Below are positions 8,728 to 17,575 of a stretch of 64,000 bases of DNA, one piece after another. A model generated the notes under the pieces. It saw only the letters and a program-made list of their open reading frames with translations, ran no database searches and had not been told where the DNA came from. Location: assembly GCA_029856045.1 (NCBI GenBank), contig JAHQWG010000043.1:55153-119152 (forward strand), written 5' to 3'. Source of the DNA: Promethearchaeia archaeon (GTDB lineage Archaea; Asgardarchaeota; Lokiarchaeia; Sigyniarchaeales; SOKP01). The position numbers were made by a program, and so were the translations under genes. Each line of letters starts with the position of its first letter. Position 1 is the first letter of the stretch.

Positions 8728-9933
8728 ATGAGAAGTATATTCCCAAATTTAACGGAACAAGAAATAATGTGGAAAAATGAAGTTGATGAAACGTTAAAAA
8801 ATGAGCTCGCTCCTTTTATTGATGACATTGAAAATGGGAAAAAGGAAATGTGGGATATTATAAAATCTATTGGTAAAAAAGGATATTGTGGTGTTACATT
8901 TCCCAAACGATTCGGAGGGTTGGGACTTCCCACGAAATATGAATTAATATTATCTGAATCTATTTCTGCTTATAGTTTACCAGTTGATATGGCAAGATTA
9001 GCAGGATCTTATCCAGCTTTTTTAATTCGAATGTTTGGTAAATCAAAACAACTAGGAAATTATGTTGAAGAGTTAGTAAAAGGAGAAAAAATTGGAGCTT
9101 TTTGTTTTACTGAGCCTGATGCAGGGAGTGATTTATCACGAATGAAAACAATTGCTGAGAAAGATGAAAATGCCGATGAATATATCTTAACAGGTGAAAA
9201 GCGGTTTATTGTGAACGGTAGTATTGCAGATTATCTTGTTATATATGCCCGTAATGGAGCTTTTATAATAGAATCAGCGTGGGATGGTTTTGAAGTTATT
9301 GAAGAATATCAATTGATGGGACTTCACGGACTACATCTCGGGCATTTAAAACTTAATCAAATAAGAATCCCATTAGAAAATGCGTTATTCTTCAAAAAAC
9401 TAGAAAAAGATTCACCCAAACGCTCATCCGGAAAAACATCATCTATTGATAGTTTGCAAAATATGCTTGCTCCTGAGAGAGTTGCATTATCAGTTCAAGC
9501 TCTAGGAGTCGCAAAGACAGCATTATATACTGCTATAAAATACTCTCAAGAAAGGGTTCAATTCAAAAGACCTATCTCAGCATTTGAGGGAATTAGCTTT
9601 AAAATTGCAAAAATGGCTACTAAATTTGAAGCAGCAAAATCTTTATTAAATCGGATGGTTGATAAGATGGAAAATGGAACATTAGCAGCAATGACTAAAT
9701 TATTTTGTTGCCAAATAGCATTTGAAGTTTGCGATGATGCACTTCAAATTTTAGGCGGAATCGGATATACCAATAAATATTCTATTGAAAGATGTCTAAG
9801 AGATGTTCGCTTATTACGGATTGGGGGAGGAACTGATGAGATAATGATGTATGTAATTCAAAAGGGAATATATAAAGGGGAATTAGAAAAAGAAACGATA
9901 TCTGAAAAGGAAAAAATAAATTCTTTTTGGTGA
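8728..9933 (+). CDS. Acyl-CoA dehydrogenase
   Basis: This FAD enzyme introduces an alpha-beta double bond into acyl-CoA. The protein has 401 residues, normal for the family. The middle beta domain has the signature FCFTEPDAGSD near 128-138. The C-terminal helical domain has ERVQFKRPISAFEG, ALQILGGIGYTNKYSIERCLRD and RIGGGTDEIM, all typical of FAD and electron-transfer flavoprotein binding. Start is ATG 8728. No electron-transfer flavoprotein genes lie next to it in this window. The chain-length specificity is not readable. MaoC-type hydratases and a B12 mutase elsewhere in the window fit an acyl-CoA oxidation route. Confidence 0.92.
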   Translation: MRSIFPNLTEQEIMWKNEVDETLKNELAPFIDDIENGKKEMWDIIKSIGKKGYCGVTFPKRFGGLGLPTKYELILSESISAYSLPVDMARLAGSYPAFLIRMFGKSKQLGNYVEELVKGEKIGAFCFTEPDAGSDLSRMKTIAEKDENADEYILTGEKRFIVNGSIADYLVIYARNGAFIIESAWDGFEVIEEYQLMGLHGLHLGHLKLNQIRIPLENALFFKKLEKDSPKRSSGKTSSIDSLQNMLAPERVALSVQALGVAKTALYTAIKYSQERVQFKRPISAFEGISFKIAKMATKFEAAKSLLNRMVDKMENGTLAAMTKLFCCQIAFEVCDDALQILGGIGYTNKYSIERCLRDVRLLRIGGGTDEIMMYVIQKGIYKGELEKETISEKEKINSFW

Positions 9934-9961
9934 GTTTAAAATTTCAAAACAAAGTAAAATT

Positions 9962-10777
9962 TTGTCAAAAGAAGAGATGCAAGATTTTTTTTTTGAGGAT
10001 CCAGTCTCTGGTAAATTAAAAAAGAGTCTTGGAGATACATCTGTAGAATATTTCTATTTTGATGAAAATTTTATCATTGAGACTAAAAATAAACAAGTTG
10101 CAAATGCCGCGTTATTAAAAGGTAAATCTCAATTAACATTAAAAGATAAAAAATATGAATTAAAACAGTTTGATATGTTCTTCCTACCTCCGAATACTTC
10201 GGTTCAAATATTACCAAAAGAAATAGATTTCATAAATAATAAAATTTGTATCGTAAAAACGCCTATTATTAGTACAGATATAAATCCAGATTGTAAATTT
10301 GATTTACAGAGATTTGAATTTAATAACTTTTTACCTCGAGGTGAATTGAGCGACAATAAAAAAATGGGAACATTTAGAACCGTTTGGACCGCATTTAAAA
10401 ATGGTTATTTTATATCAGGATTAACTGATATTCCATCCATATCCTTAAAGGAAGGAGTTGTAACAAGCGTTAATATTGAAAAATCAACAGATGGGAATTT
10501 AGAAATTTACCCTCACATACATCAAGGTTTTCCCGAAGTTTATATTTTTTGCATCCCCGATAAAACTACTGCTGTTACACAATATTTAATAAATAAGAGT
10601 GGAGAATCCATTGTCAGGGAGCGATATAATGGTGAAGGATTACTCTTCCCTGGAGAACTTGGTCATATGAATTTTGCTAAACCTAATTATAAAAATCTAA
10701 AATATTGTATTTATATGTGGATAATTGGAACCTATGGAAAAGTAAAGGAAATTAAACCTATAACACTAAAGATTTAA
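9962..10777 (+). CDS. KduI/IolB-like metal-dependent cupin isomerase
   Basis: The 271-residue protein begins at a TTG, 28 bases after the acyl-CoA dehydrogenase stop. The C-terminal half has a zinc-cupin pattern: YPHIHQGFPEVYIF near 181-194 gives His-x-His and Glu ligands, and GELGHMNF supplies a later His. This arrangement is found in 5-keto-4-deoxyuronate isomerase (KduI) and 5-deoxyglucuronate isomerase (IolB). The N-terminal half looks like a second, degenerate cupin (ALLKGKSQLTLKDKKYE). It probably isomerises a uronic-acid or inositol-derived sugar acid, but no other gene of such a pathway is close by, so the substrate is open. Confidence 0.75.
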   Translation: MSKEEMQDFFFEDPVSGKLKKSLGDTSVEYFYFDENFIIETKNKQVANAALLKGKSQLTLKDKKYELKQFDMFFLPPNTSVQILPKEIDFINNKICIVKTPIISTDINPDCKFDLQRFEFNNFLPRGELSDNKKMGTFRTVWTAFKNGYFISGLTDIPSISLKEGVVTSVNIEKSTDGNLEIYPHIHQGFPEVYIFCIPDKTTAVTQYLINKSGESIVRERYNGEGLLFPGELGHMNFAKPNYKNLKYCIYMWIIGTYGKVKEIKPITLKI

Positions 10778-10785
10778 TTTTTTTC

Positions 10786-11193
10786 TTAAATTTTGAAAAA
10801 GATTGTGTTATTTTTTGATTTCCAAAAAATTAAACCCTTTAAAATTAACAACTCTATTTCTCTCTTAATAGTATCTATATCTAAATTAATATTTTTATCT
10901 TTTAAATATTCAAAAATTTCTTTGTAAGATGCTTTTTCCTTTATTTTTGAGAAAGGTAATAAATCTCTACAGATATTTTTACCTCGAACAATGGATTGTG
11001 TATTAGAATAAAGCATGAAAAAATTATGAGCAAGAGCATCATTAAATTCATCATCATCATAATTTTTCATTTTTTCAAGTAAACTTAATGCTTGTTCAAA
11101 TTTTTCTTCCTGGATTAATTTTTCAGCTATGGATAATTCCTCTTTAAAATTGTTTGTATGAACCTTTTCTTTTTTTGAATTCATATCATCCAC
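10786..11193 (-). CDS. Small protein, TPR-like N-terminus and winged-helix-like C-terminus, function unknown
   Basis: The 135 residues fall into two parts. Residues 15-60 resemble a tetratricopeptide helix pair (AEKLIQEEKFEQALSLLEKM). Residues 80-135 look like a small helix-turn-helix or winged helix ending in a beta hairpin (IELLILKGLIFWKSKNNTIF). It is convergent with the cupin gene (8 bases between stops) and divergent from the histidine kinase. The protein has no membrane segment and no cysteine cluster, and I do not recognise a named family. Start ATG 11193 is chosen; ATG 11184 is only three codons inside. Confidence 0.55.
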   Translation of the reverse strand: MDDMNSKKEKVHTNNFKEELSIAEKLIQEEKFEQALSLLEKMKNYDDDEFNDALAHNFFMLYSNTQSIVRGKNICRDLLPFSKIKEKASYKEIFEYLKDKNINLDIDTIKREIELLILKGLIFWKSKNNTIFFKI

Positions 11194-11294
11194 ATTTTAT
11201 TATCTTTGGAATTGTGTTATTATTATAACCTCATTAAGAAAGATTTCAGAGAGTTTTTCTGTGTATTTATTTAATTCGAGAATATTAAAGGAAA

Positions 11295-11308
11295 CATATA
11301 TATATATT
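11295..11308 (+). promoter_or_regulatory. TATA-box-like element upstream of the PAS histidine kinase
   Basis: An uninterrupted CATATATATATATTG tract lies about 67 bases before the TTG start at 11375, compatible with a TATA box and a leader of about 40 bases. It is assigned by sequence pattern and position only. Confidence 0.35.
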
Positions 11309-11374
11309 GAAAAATTTTTTTTAGAATTATAATCATTTAGCATCTTGTGATAATAATATTTTAATACTAAAATA

Positions 11375-13447
11375 TTGATTGATTATAAAACGCAAATATT
11401 TTTGGAAAATATTGATCTCTTGGTTGGTATTGTTAATCCAAATAATAAATTTGAATTTGAATTCGTAAATGAACATATTTATATCAATTTATTGGGTTAT
11501 ACAAGTAAAGAGTTAATTGGAGAATCATTTTTAAATTTATTACATCATGATGATTTGCATATAGTAAAAAAAATATTAAAAAGAAAAACTGAATCTGAAG
11601 ATTATTTAAATGAAATAAGACTTAAACATAAAAATAATAAATATATTTGGTTTGAAATTAAGAAAAAAAGTTTTAAAGATGATAGTGATAAAAAAAAAAT
11701 ATTAATTATTTTAAAAAATATTTCAAACCGTAAGAAAATTGAGAAAAAGTTAAGAGAAAATGAGGATAGGTTTAAAAAACTCACTATAACTATACCAGAA
11801 ATTCGTTTTTGGAAATTATTTAACCCAAAAAAATATGAAGCGGTATTACAAAAATCATATGAAATGCTTCATACTGTCATGGAAAGCATTCCTCAATATA
11901 TATTTTGGAAAGATATTAATTCTACATATTTAGGATGTAATCACAGCTATATTAAACTTATAGGTATTGAATATCCTGAGGAAATAATAGGTAAAACAGA
12001 TAATGATTTTTTAACTAATAAAGAAAAGATAAAGCATCTCAAAGAACATGAAGCCAAAGTTATGATAACAAAAAAACCTGAATTTCATATAGTTGAATCA
12101 TGGGTATTAAAAAAGGGCACCATAGTATGGTTGGATATAAATAGAATACCTCTTTTCGATTCGGAAGAAAATGTGGTAGGAATTCTTGTCACTCTTGAAG
12201 ATATTACTGAAAAAAAAATCTATGAGGAACTAATATTTGAATTAAATAATAATTTTTTAAATTTCACAACAGATGTCCAAGAGAATTTAAAATTATTATT
12301 AGATACTTGTTTTAAATTAATGAACGGGGATCTCGTTTTATATATTTATAAAAATTCAAATAATAAAAAAGAGCAGTATCAAGTAATCACATCCGATAAT
12401 CAGGTATTTAATTACAATTCTGAATATTTCTTGGAGAATATTTTTGTAAATCAATTATTTTTGGCTGAGCATGATGTACCTCAAACCTTTTTTGATTTAA
12501 ATGAAACCAAATACGCTAAGACCGATCGATTTATCATTAATAACAAGATAAAAGCATGTTATGGAAAATTGATTCAATCTCATACAGAGTTTAACAGTGC
12601 TTTATGTGTCTTCTATAAAAATAAGCCAAATACAACTGACCGAGACAATATGGTTTTATATTTAATCGGAGATGCAATTGAAATTGAACAAAAACGCCGG
12701 CAAATGCAACAAGATTTAGAAGCACAAAATATAATGTTAAATGAAATTAATAAAGTAAAAACAGAGTTGTTATCTAGAACTTCACATGAATTAAAAACCC
12801 CTCTTGTTTCAATAAAAGGATTTACTGAACTTTTATTGGTACGTTATAAATCCGAATTAGATGATAAAATTGTTTCAATTTTAGAAGAAATTATGAAAGG
12901 GAGTCAAAGACTTGAAAATATTATAAATTCACTTTTGCAAAGTTCAAAATTGGATAAAGATAAGTTAGAATTAAAAATTTCTAAAGGTAATTTGACCTCC
13001 TTAATTAAAGATTGTGGAAAAGAGTTGCAAGGATTAGCAGAATTAAGGAAACAATCAATAATATTTAAGATTCAGGATTCTTTAAGTACAAATTTTGATA
13101 AAGAAATGATTCATGATGTAATTTCAAACTTATTAACAAATGCTATTAAATATACTCCTCCAGAGGGAAATATTATTATTCAATCTAAAATAAAAGATGA
13201 TTTCTATATAATTTCTATAGAAGATAATGGAATTGGGCTCACTGAAGAAGAAAAAAAGCAATTATTTAAACAATTTGGTAAAATTGAAAGATATGGTAAA
13301 GGATGGGATGTAATTATAGAGGGTACTGGGCTTGGATTATATATTTCTAAAAAAATTGTAGAATTGCACGGTGGAAAGATTTGGGTTGAATCGGAAGGAA
13401 GAAATAAAGGGAGTACTTTTTATTTCTCCATTCCAAGAATAGATTAA
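11375..13447 (+). CDS. Cytosolic PAS-domain sensor histidine kinase
   Basis: The 690 residues contain, in order, a PAS domain (about 5-125, with GYTSKELIGESFL), a second PAS domain (about 165-285, with YLGCNHSYIKLIG and VGILVTLEDITEKK), a GAF-like region (about 290-430), and a kinase core. The core has the H-box SRTSHELKTPL near 468, the N-box NLLTNAIKYTPPEG, and G-boxes EDNGIGL and GTGLGLYISKKIVELHGG. No transmembrane segments are present, so it senses an internal signal. No response regulator is adjacent; such orphan PAS kinases are common in archaea. Start TTG 11375 gives MIDYKTQIF. Confidence 0.92.
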   Translation: MIDYKTQIFLENIDLLVGIVNPNNKFEFEFVNEHIYINLLGYTSKELIGESFLNLLHHDDLHIVKKILKRKTESEDYLNEIRLKHKNNKYIWFEIKKKSFKDDSDKKKILIILKNISNRKKIEKKLRENEDRFKKLTITIPEIRFWKLFNPKKYEAVLQKSYEMLHTVMESIPQYIFWKDINSTYLGCNHSYIKLIGIEYPEEIIGKTDNDFLTNKEKIKHLKEHEAKVMITKKPEFHIVESWVLKKGTIVWLDINRIPLFDSEENVVGILVTLEDITEKKIYEELIFELNNNFLNFTTDVQENLKLLLDTCFKLMNGDLVLYIYKNSNNKKEQYQVITSDNQVFNYNSEYFLENIFVNQLFLAEHDVPQTFFDLNETKYAKTDRFIINNKIKACYGKLIQSHTEFNSALCVFYKNKPNTTDRDNMVLYLIGDAIEIEQKRRQMQQDLEAQNIMLNEINKVKTELLSRTSHELKTPLVSIKGFTELLLVRYKSELDDKIVSILEEIMKGSQRLENIINSLLQSSKLDKDKLELKISKGNLTSLIKDCGKELQGLAELRKQSIIFKIQDSLSTNFDKEMIHDVISNLLTNAIKYTPPEGNIIIQSKIKDDFYIISIEDNGIGLTEEEKKQLFKQFGKIERYGKGWDVIIEGTGLGLYISKKIVELHGGKIWVESEGRNKGSTFYFSIPRID

Positions 13448-13687
13448 TAAATAAAAAATCCTCATAAATAGAAAACAAATTCCTATTAGAAATTCTCTTT
13501 TTAATAATATTATTTTTAGACTGCCTAGTTAAAATAGGTTTTTAAATGAAAACTCTATTATCTATGAGAGAACACAAATTTTTTCAAAGGGGTTTTTGAG
13601 GAGATTTATAAATATATTTAGGTTTCGAGTTTTTAAAAGAAAGTATTTCCATGTAAAATCAAGAATATTTCTAAAAAAAAATCAGAA

Positions 13688-14041
13688 ATGACTCGCGATA
13701 AAATTAAAACACTTTTAAACATAATTGAAAAATTTAATAATATATTTTTAGAGGATATCAAGAATAATGAAAATAAATTTAAAATAATATTAAGAGAAAA
13801 AAAACCATATTCAAAAAGAAAATATCCTCGTCGAATTATAATTTCTAATTCATATAAAACAAAAACATACTCCATTTCTACTTACGAGATTCATAAAAAT
13901 AAAAATGATGAAGAAAAATATTTAGGGATATATAATGTAAAAGTAGAAGGAAATTATGATATAAAAACAATAGCGAATGATTTAAAAGAAATAATTCATG
14001 GGAAAGATGAAATTAAAATACGCCCCAATTTTACGTTTTAA
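13688..14041 (+). CDS. Small basic protein of unknown function
   Basis: The 117 residues are rich in Lys, Asn and Ile. A helical N-terminus (IKTLLNIIEKFNNIFLED) is followed by a basic stretch (REKKPYSKRKYPRRI) and a mixed alpha/beta end. No known motif, membrane segment or metal site was recognised. The opposite-strand frame here (13633-13875) is a hydrophobic shadow. The gene stands alone, about 240 bases after the kinase gene. The even codon-like composition suggests it is real. Confidence 0.5.
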   Translation: MTRDKIKTLLNIIEKFNNIFLEDIKNNENKFKIILREKKPYSKRKYPRRIIISNSYKTKTYSISTYEIHKNKNDEEKYLGIYNVKVEGNYDIKTIANDLKEIIHGKDEIKIRPNFTF

Positions 14042-14363
14042 ATAATCTATTTAAAATTCGATTTTTTCATAATTTTTAAAAAATGTGATTTAAAATATGA
14101 TAAATTTCATTATTGTATTTTCAAATTATTTAATCGTATCTATTGGAATTTATCTTAATTAAATAATAAAATTTTTTTAAAATCCTTTTTTTCCCAATAC
14201 TTTCGGGAAAACTTGTTGATAAAAATACATTTTTAAGTATTAATTTTTATCTTTTATATTAGTTCGAGGATTCTTTAATTATTGTCGTTATCAATATCTG
14301 AGGAGATGTAGTATTTTAGATTTTAATTATTACAAAATCTCAAAAGGAGAGTTTCATCTAGAA
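14042..14363. other. Intergenic stretch with a short stem-loop
   Basis: This is AT-rich DNA without a convincing gene. The perfect hairpin TTTTCCC (14189-14195) / GGGAAAA (14205-14211) with a nine-base loop is its only structured element. It could be a terminator or processing site for the upstream gene, though it lies about 150 bases from its stop. Confidence 0.35.
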
Positions 14364-14558
14364 TTGATTTGGTTTGAAGAGGAATTCGATTTATTATTCA
14401 ATAATAAATCTAATCTTTCTAAACAAGAAAAAATAATTGCCCATCAAATTTTAGATATTTTAAGTGAAACTATAAATAAATATTCTAATGAAAAATTCTT
14501 AACTGACTTAGTTTTTACATTAAATAAAATTGAGAAAAAGCACCCCCAATTATTTTAG
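14364..14558 (+). CDS. Small acidic helical protein, unknown
   Basis: The 64 residues run from a TTG start preceded at a distance of about 12 bases by AAGGAGAG, a good ribosome-binding sequence. The protein is predicted to be all helical (EKIIAHQILDILSETINKYS). No family was recognised. The strong Shine-Dalgarno-like sequence supports translation. Confidence 0.45.
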   Translation: MIWFEEEFDLLFNNKSNLSKQEKIIAHQILDILSETINKYSNEKFLTDLVFTLNKIEKKHPQLF

Positions 14559-14757
14559 GCGAATTATATCATTTAAGGGTTAATTCATTAAAAAACACTT
14601 CTATATTTAGAGAGACATTTAAAATCCTTTCTTAATTGAATATAGAAAGTTTTGATGAAAATTCTTAAAATTGAATATAAAAATTTATTTTCTTTTGTCA
14701 TTAATTACAAAATCCTTATAAAAAAAATTATTTAATTAGAATTTGTTATCCATTAAT

Positions 14758-14772
14758 AGATATATATAAATA
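14758..14772 (+). promoter_or_regulatory. TATA-box-like element before the TPR/GNAT/E1 genes
   Basis: The sequence AGATATATATAAATATA lies about 60 bases upstream of ATG 14829. It is the best TATA-like element before the 14829-18430 gene run and could be its promoter. Assignment rests on pattern only. Confidence 0.35.
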
Positions 14773-14828
14773 TACTATTGATATAAGATTAAAACTAACA
14801 AGTAAAATTTTATACAATTGACAGAAAT

Positions 14829-15221
14829 ATGCAACTAGATAAATCATCTTTAGAAAAGCAAATCAGTAAGGCAACGGAATATTTAGACGAAAAAAAAAAT
14901 GTTAAAGCAGAACAATACTTAGATAAAATAGTAAAAAAAGATCCCGTAAATGATGAGGCTTGGCTTCTACTAGGTATAGCAAAACGCCGTTTAGGTAAAA
15001 GAAAAGAGGCTATAGAATGTTTTACCGCTGCAACTGAACTTAACGTATCAAAAGAAGAGGCGTGGGGATTACTTACGATTACCTTAGTTGATCAAGGAAA
15101 TATCGATATGGCCAAAAAAACTATTGAAAAGGCAGGACGATTGAACCCAGATAATTCTAGGATACAGTTTTTGCGCCATGCATTAATAGAAACTTATATC
15201 AAATATGGTCCATTTTTTTAA
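14829..15221 (+). CDS. TPR-repeat protein
   Basis: The 130-residue soluble protein consists almost wholly of three tetratricopeptide repeats (SKATEYLDEKKNVKAEQYLD, then DEAWLLLGIAKRRLGKRKEA, then EEAWGLLTITLVDQGNIDMA). Such repeats bind peptides or partner proteins. The next gene starts 55 bases downstream, and the three genes after that are tightly packed on the same strand. A scaffold role for the acetyltransferase/E1 set is therefore an attractive inference, not a demonstrated one. Confidence 0.8.
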   Translation: MQLDKSSLEKQISKATEYLDEKKNVKAEQYLDKIVKKDPVNDEAWLLLGIAKRRLGKRKEAIECFTAATELNVSKEEAWGLLTITLVDQGNIDMAKKTIEKAGRLNPDNSRIQFLRHALIETYIKYGPFF

Positions 15222-15276
15222 TCTTTTTGGAATATAAAATTAATTCCATACAAACATATAGAGTAGGTGTTCGTAA

Positions 15277-16509
15277 ATGATCTTAAAAAAAGAAATTATT
15301 ACTAAAAAACCTGTAAGAACTATTGAAGATTTTCTATATTCTTTTCCAAAATTTAGAGATCTTGATCTTCATGAAGGAATTTCTTTTAGTAGTAAATCAG
15401 GTTGTAAAATTAAACCGAGCATTCAATTAGCAAAACCAAGTGAAGCTAAAGAAATAGTACAGGTTTTTAAGGAAGTATATCGCGGTTCTTACCCTTACAA
15501 AGAACTGGAAGATGAAATAGAAATCCAAAAGATGATAAGAGATCCAGATTTTCATTGGATAGTGTTTAAAATTAATAAAGATGAAATTATTGGTTGTACC
15601 GCCTTTCATGTAGATATTGAGAACAGAAGTGGAACATTTCATGGTTTTGCTATCAAAAAAAAAAATCAAGGGTTAACCGATCTTGTAAAACTCTCGAATG
15701 CATGTTTGTATTCAATTCTAAAACTCTATAAAAATAAGGTTCTGTTATGGTATTGTGAAGTCCGTTCAGCTCATACAAAATCCCAATATATGGGAAGATT
15801 TTTAGGATTGGATCCAATTGCATTCTTGCCCAATAAAGATATTTTCTTTAATCGTGAGGAATCTGAATTTATTTATATTATGTATGATAAAGAAGCATTG
15901 GGGAAATATAGAAGTAAAGAAATTCCTAAGATTACCCATCAAGTGTTAAAATGTTATTATTATGCTTTTAAAAAATATAATCTTGATATTCCTGTCGTTA
16001 AAAATCCTGAGTTAAAACTCAATGAATTAAAAGTTAGGGAAATTAAAAATCAGTTAATAAGGAGTATCGAAAAAGATAGGTTTGGGAATGAACTAGTAAC
16101 GATTTCAATTAAAAATAGTGAATCATATATTAGATTTCTCCATCACCCACTCATTCAAACTATTGAACAAACAACTTATAAAGTTGATAATATTGAGGAG
16201 TTATTTATTTTTGTAGAGCAAGTAAAAGAATTGATATTGAAATCAAATATTCGTTATTTTGAATGTTTTGTGTCGTCATATATACCAACCCATCAAGCAA
16301 TTTTCCTCAATGCAGGTTTGAAACCAACAGGATATATTCCTAGTTGGAGATATAACAAACATAAAAGGATTCTTGAAGATATAATCGTTTTTACATATTG
16401 CAAGAATGAGATTAGTAAGAATATAAAATTAATCAGTGAAACTGAGGAATTTCTTAAAACGATTTATCCTAATTGGGACATTTTTAAAATAAGAATCAAT
16501 AATTATTAA
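15277..16509 (+). CDS. GNAT-fold N-acyltransferase, probably two GNAT domains
   Basis: The 410 residues appear to hold two GNAT-like halves. Residues 45-200 begin with IKPSIQLAKPSEAKEIVQVF and include DEIIGCTAFHVDIENRSGTF, the usual central strands. Residues about 260-385 end in AGLKPTGYIPSW, a typical end-of-GNAT 'aGF.p.G' turn. The CoA-binding (Q/R)xxGx(G/A) loop is not obvious in either half, so acyl donor binding is uncertain. GTAGGTG precedes the ATG at 15277. The next gene starts after only five bases, and an E1-like enzyme follows, so it is likely one step of a shared modification pathway. Confidence 0.65.
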   Translation: MILKKEIITKKPVRTIEDFLYSFPKFRDLDLHEGISFSSKSGCKIKPSIQLAKPSEAKEIVQVFKEVYRGSYPYKELEDEIEIQKMIRDPDFHWIVFKINKDEIIGCTAFHVDIENRSGTFHGFAIKKKNQGLTDLVKLSNACLYSILKLYKNKVLLWYCEVRSAHTKSQYMGRFLGLDPIAFLPNKDIFFNREESEFIYIMYDKEALGKYRSKEIPKITHQVLKCYYYAFKKYNLDIPVVKNPELKLNELKVREIKNQLIRSIEKDRFGNELVTISIKNSESYIRFLHHPLIQTIEQTTYKVDNIEELFIFVEQVKELILKSNIRYFECFVSSYIPTHQAIFLNAGLKPTGYIPSWRYNKHKRILEDIIVFTYCKNEISKNIKLISETEEFLKTIYPNWDIFKIRINNY

Positions 16510-16514
16510 TTAAA

Positions 16515-17543
16515 ATGATAAAAAGAGAAAGTCAATTAGACACATATATTATTGATGATATTCACAAAATATTAGAATATCTTCAATTGGGAACCACTAT
16601 TCCTATATGGCCAGAATTTCATAAATATATCCTATATGATCTCAATCATTTTCATGTAAAATCAATACTACTCACTGAAACAGTTGATAGAGAATATACC
16701 GTGGGACATGTACTAATTTTTCATCACAATAGCGATACACTATACTTTGGATTTTTTGGTGTAGTAAATAATGTTAAAGAGAAGATTGATTTCTTAATTA
16801 GGGCATTAATTGAGTATGCTAAAGAAAATAATTTTAGATCAATTCAAGGTCCCATTAATATCCCAATAATTATCTACGGTTGGGGTTTTATGGAAGAAGG
16901 TAGTTTAACAGACCTTTTTATTGGTAAGCCTGTAAATCCACCCATTTATCAAAATTTGTTCATACAAAATGATTTTTCTGTAAAAACTAAAATATTATCT
17001 TGGGAAGGATACTTCAAAAGGATTCCTGAAAAAGAAATGAATAAATTTGACTTTAGTGAATATGAAATATTCCACCCTAAAAATTGGGACGAATTAATGA
17101 CCCTTAAAAAAATTTTTCTGGAATTAAATGCTAGAAATTTGGCATTTGAAACACAAATAACTCCAGATATTGGAAAACTTTTTGAAAATTATGTAGAGTT
17201 TGTGAAAGAATATGGAGATCTTTTTATGTTCCTTTTTTTGCGATATAAAATAACTGGCGAGATAGTTGGTTGTATAGCGTGTCTTCCAAATCCATTCAGA
17301 AGAAATACTCAAGGAAATTATGACTCCTTCGCTCCGTTCAGCATTGTATTAGATAAAGTTCATCGTAAAAAAGGTGTTGGACTGTTAATAATCAAAACTA
17401 TTTTTGAAGGTGCAAATGAAAAAAATATACGATATTTATCATCACCCGTTGAAAGCAGACAAAAAGTAAGCATTTATCTTGCAACATTTAAAGCTGGTTT
17501 ATCCCTTTCTCGAACGCATTTAATTTTAGAATATATGTTCTAA
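16515..17543 (+). CDS. YghO-like/GNAT-fold N-acyltransferase
   Basis: The 342-residue protein has the segment SIQGPINIPIIIYGWGFMEEG followed by NPPIYQNLFIQNDF. The order 'GP.N......G...eG' then 'NP.YY..l.....F' is seen in YghO/FemAB-related GNAT proteins. The C-terminal half has a second GNAT-like core with ITGEIVGCIACLPNP, VLDKVHRKKGVGLLIIKTIFEGA (the VxxxxRxKGVGxxL acetyl-CoA loop is well preserved) and LSSPVES. Of the two acyltransferases it has the better CoA site. It lies five bases after the upstream gene and 32 before the E1-like gene, so it should be co-transcribed with both. The substrate is unknown. Confidence 0.68.
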   Translation: MIKRESQLDTYIIDDIHKILEYLQLGTTIPIWPEFHKYILYDLNHFHVKSILLTETVDREYTVGHVLIFHHNSDTLYFGFFGVVNNVKEKIDFLIRALIEYAKENNFRSIQGPINIPIIIYGWGFMEEGSLTDLFIGKPVNPPIYQNLFIQNDFSVKTKILSWEGYFKRIPEKEMNKFDFSEYEIFHPKNWDELMTLKKIFLELNARNLAFETQITPDIGKLFENYVEFVKEYGDLFMFLFLRYKITGEIVGCIACLPNPFRRNTQGNYDSFAPFSIVLDKVHRKKGVGLLIIKTIFEGANEKNIRYLSSPVESRQKVSIYLATFKAGLSLSRTHLILEYMF

Positions 17544-17575
17544 ATATTGTTTGATATTAATTTTAAAGATTAATA

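Noticed and set aside
14263..14300. TTCGAGGATTC string as the T-arm of a tRNA
   Set aside because: No acceptor, D-arm or anticodon pairing could be found around it.
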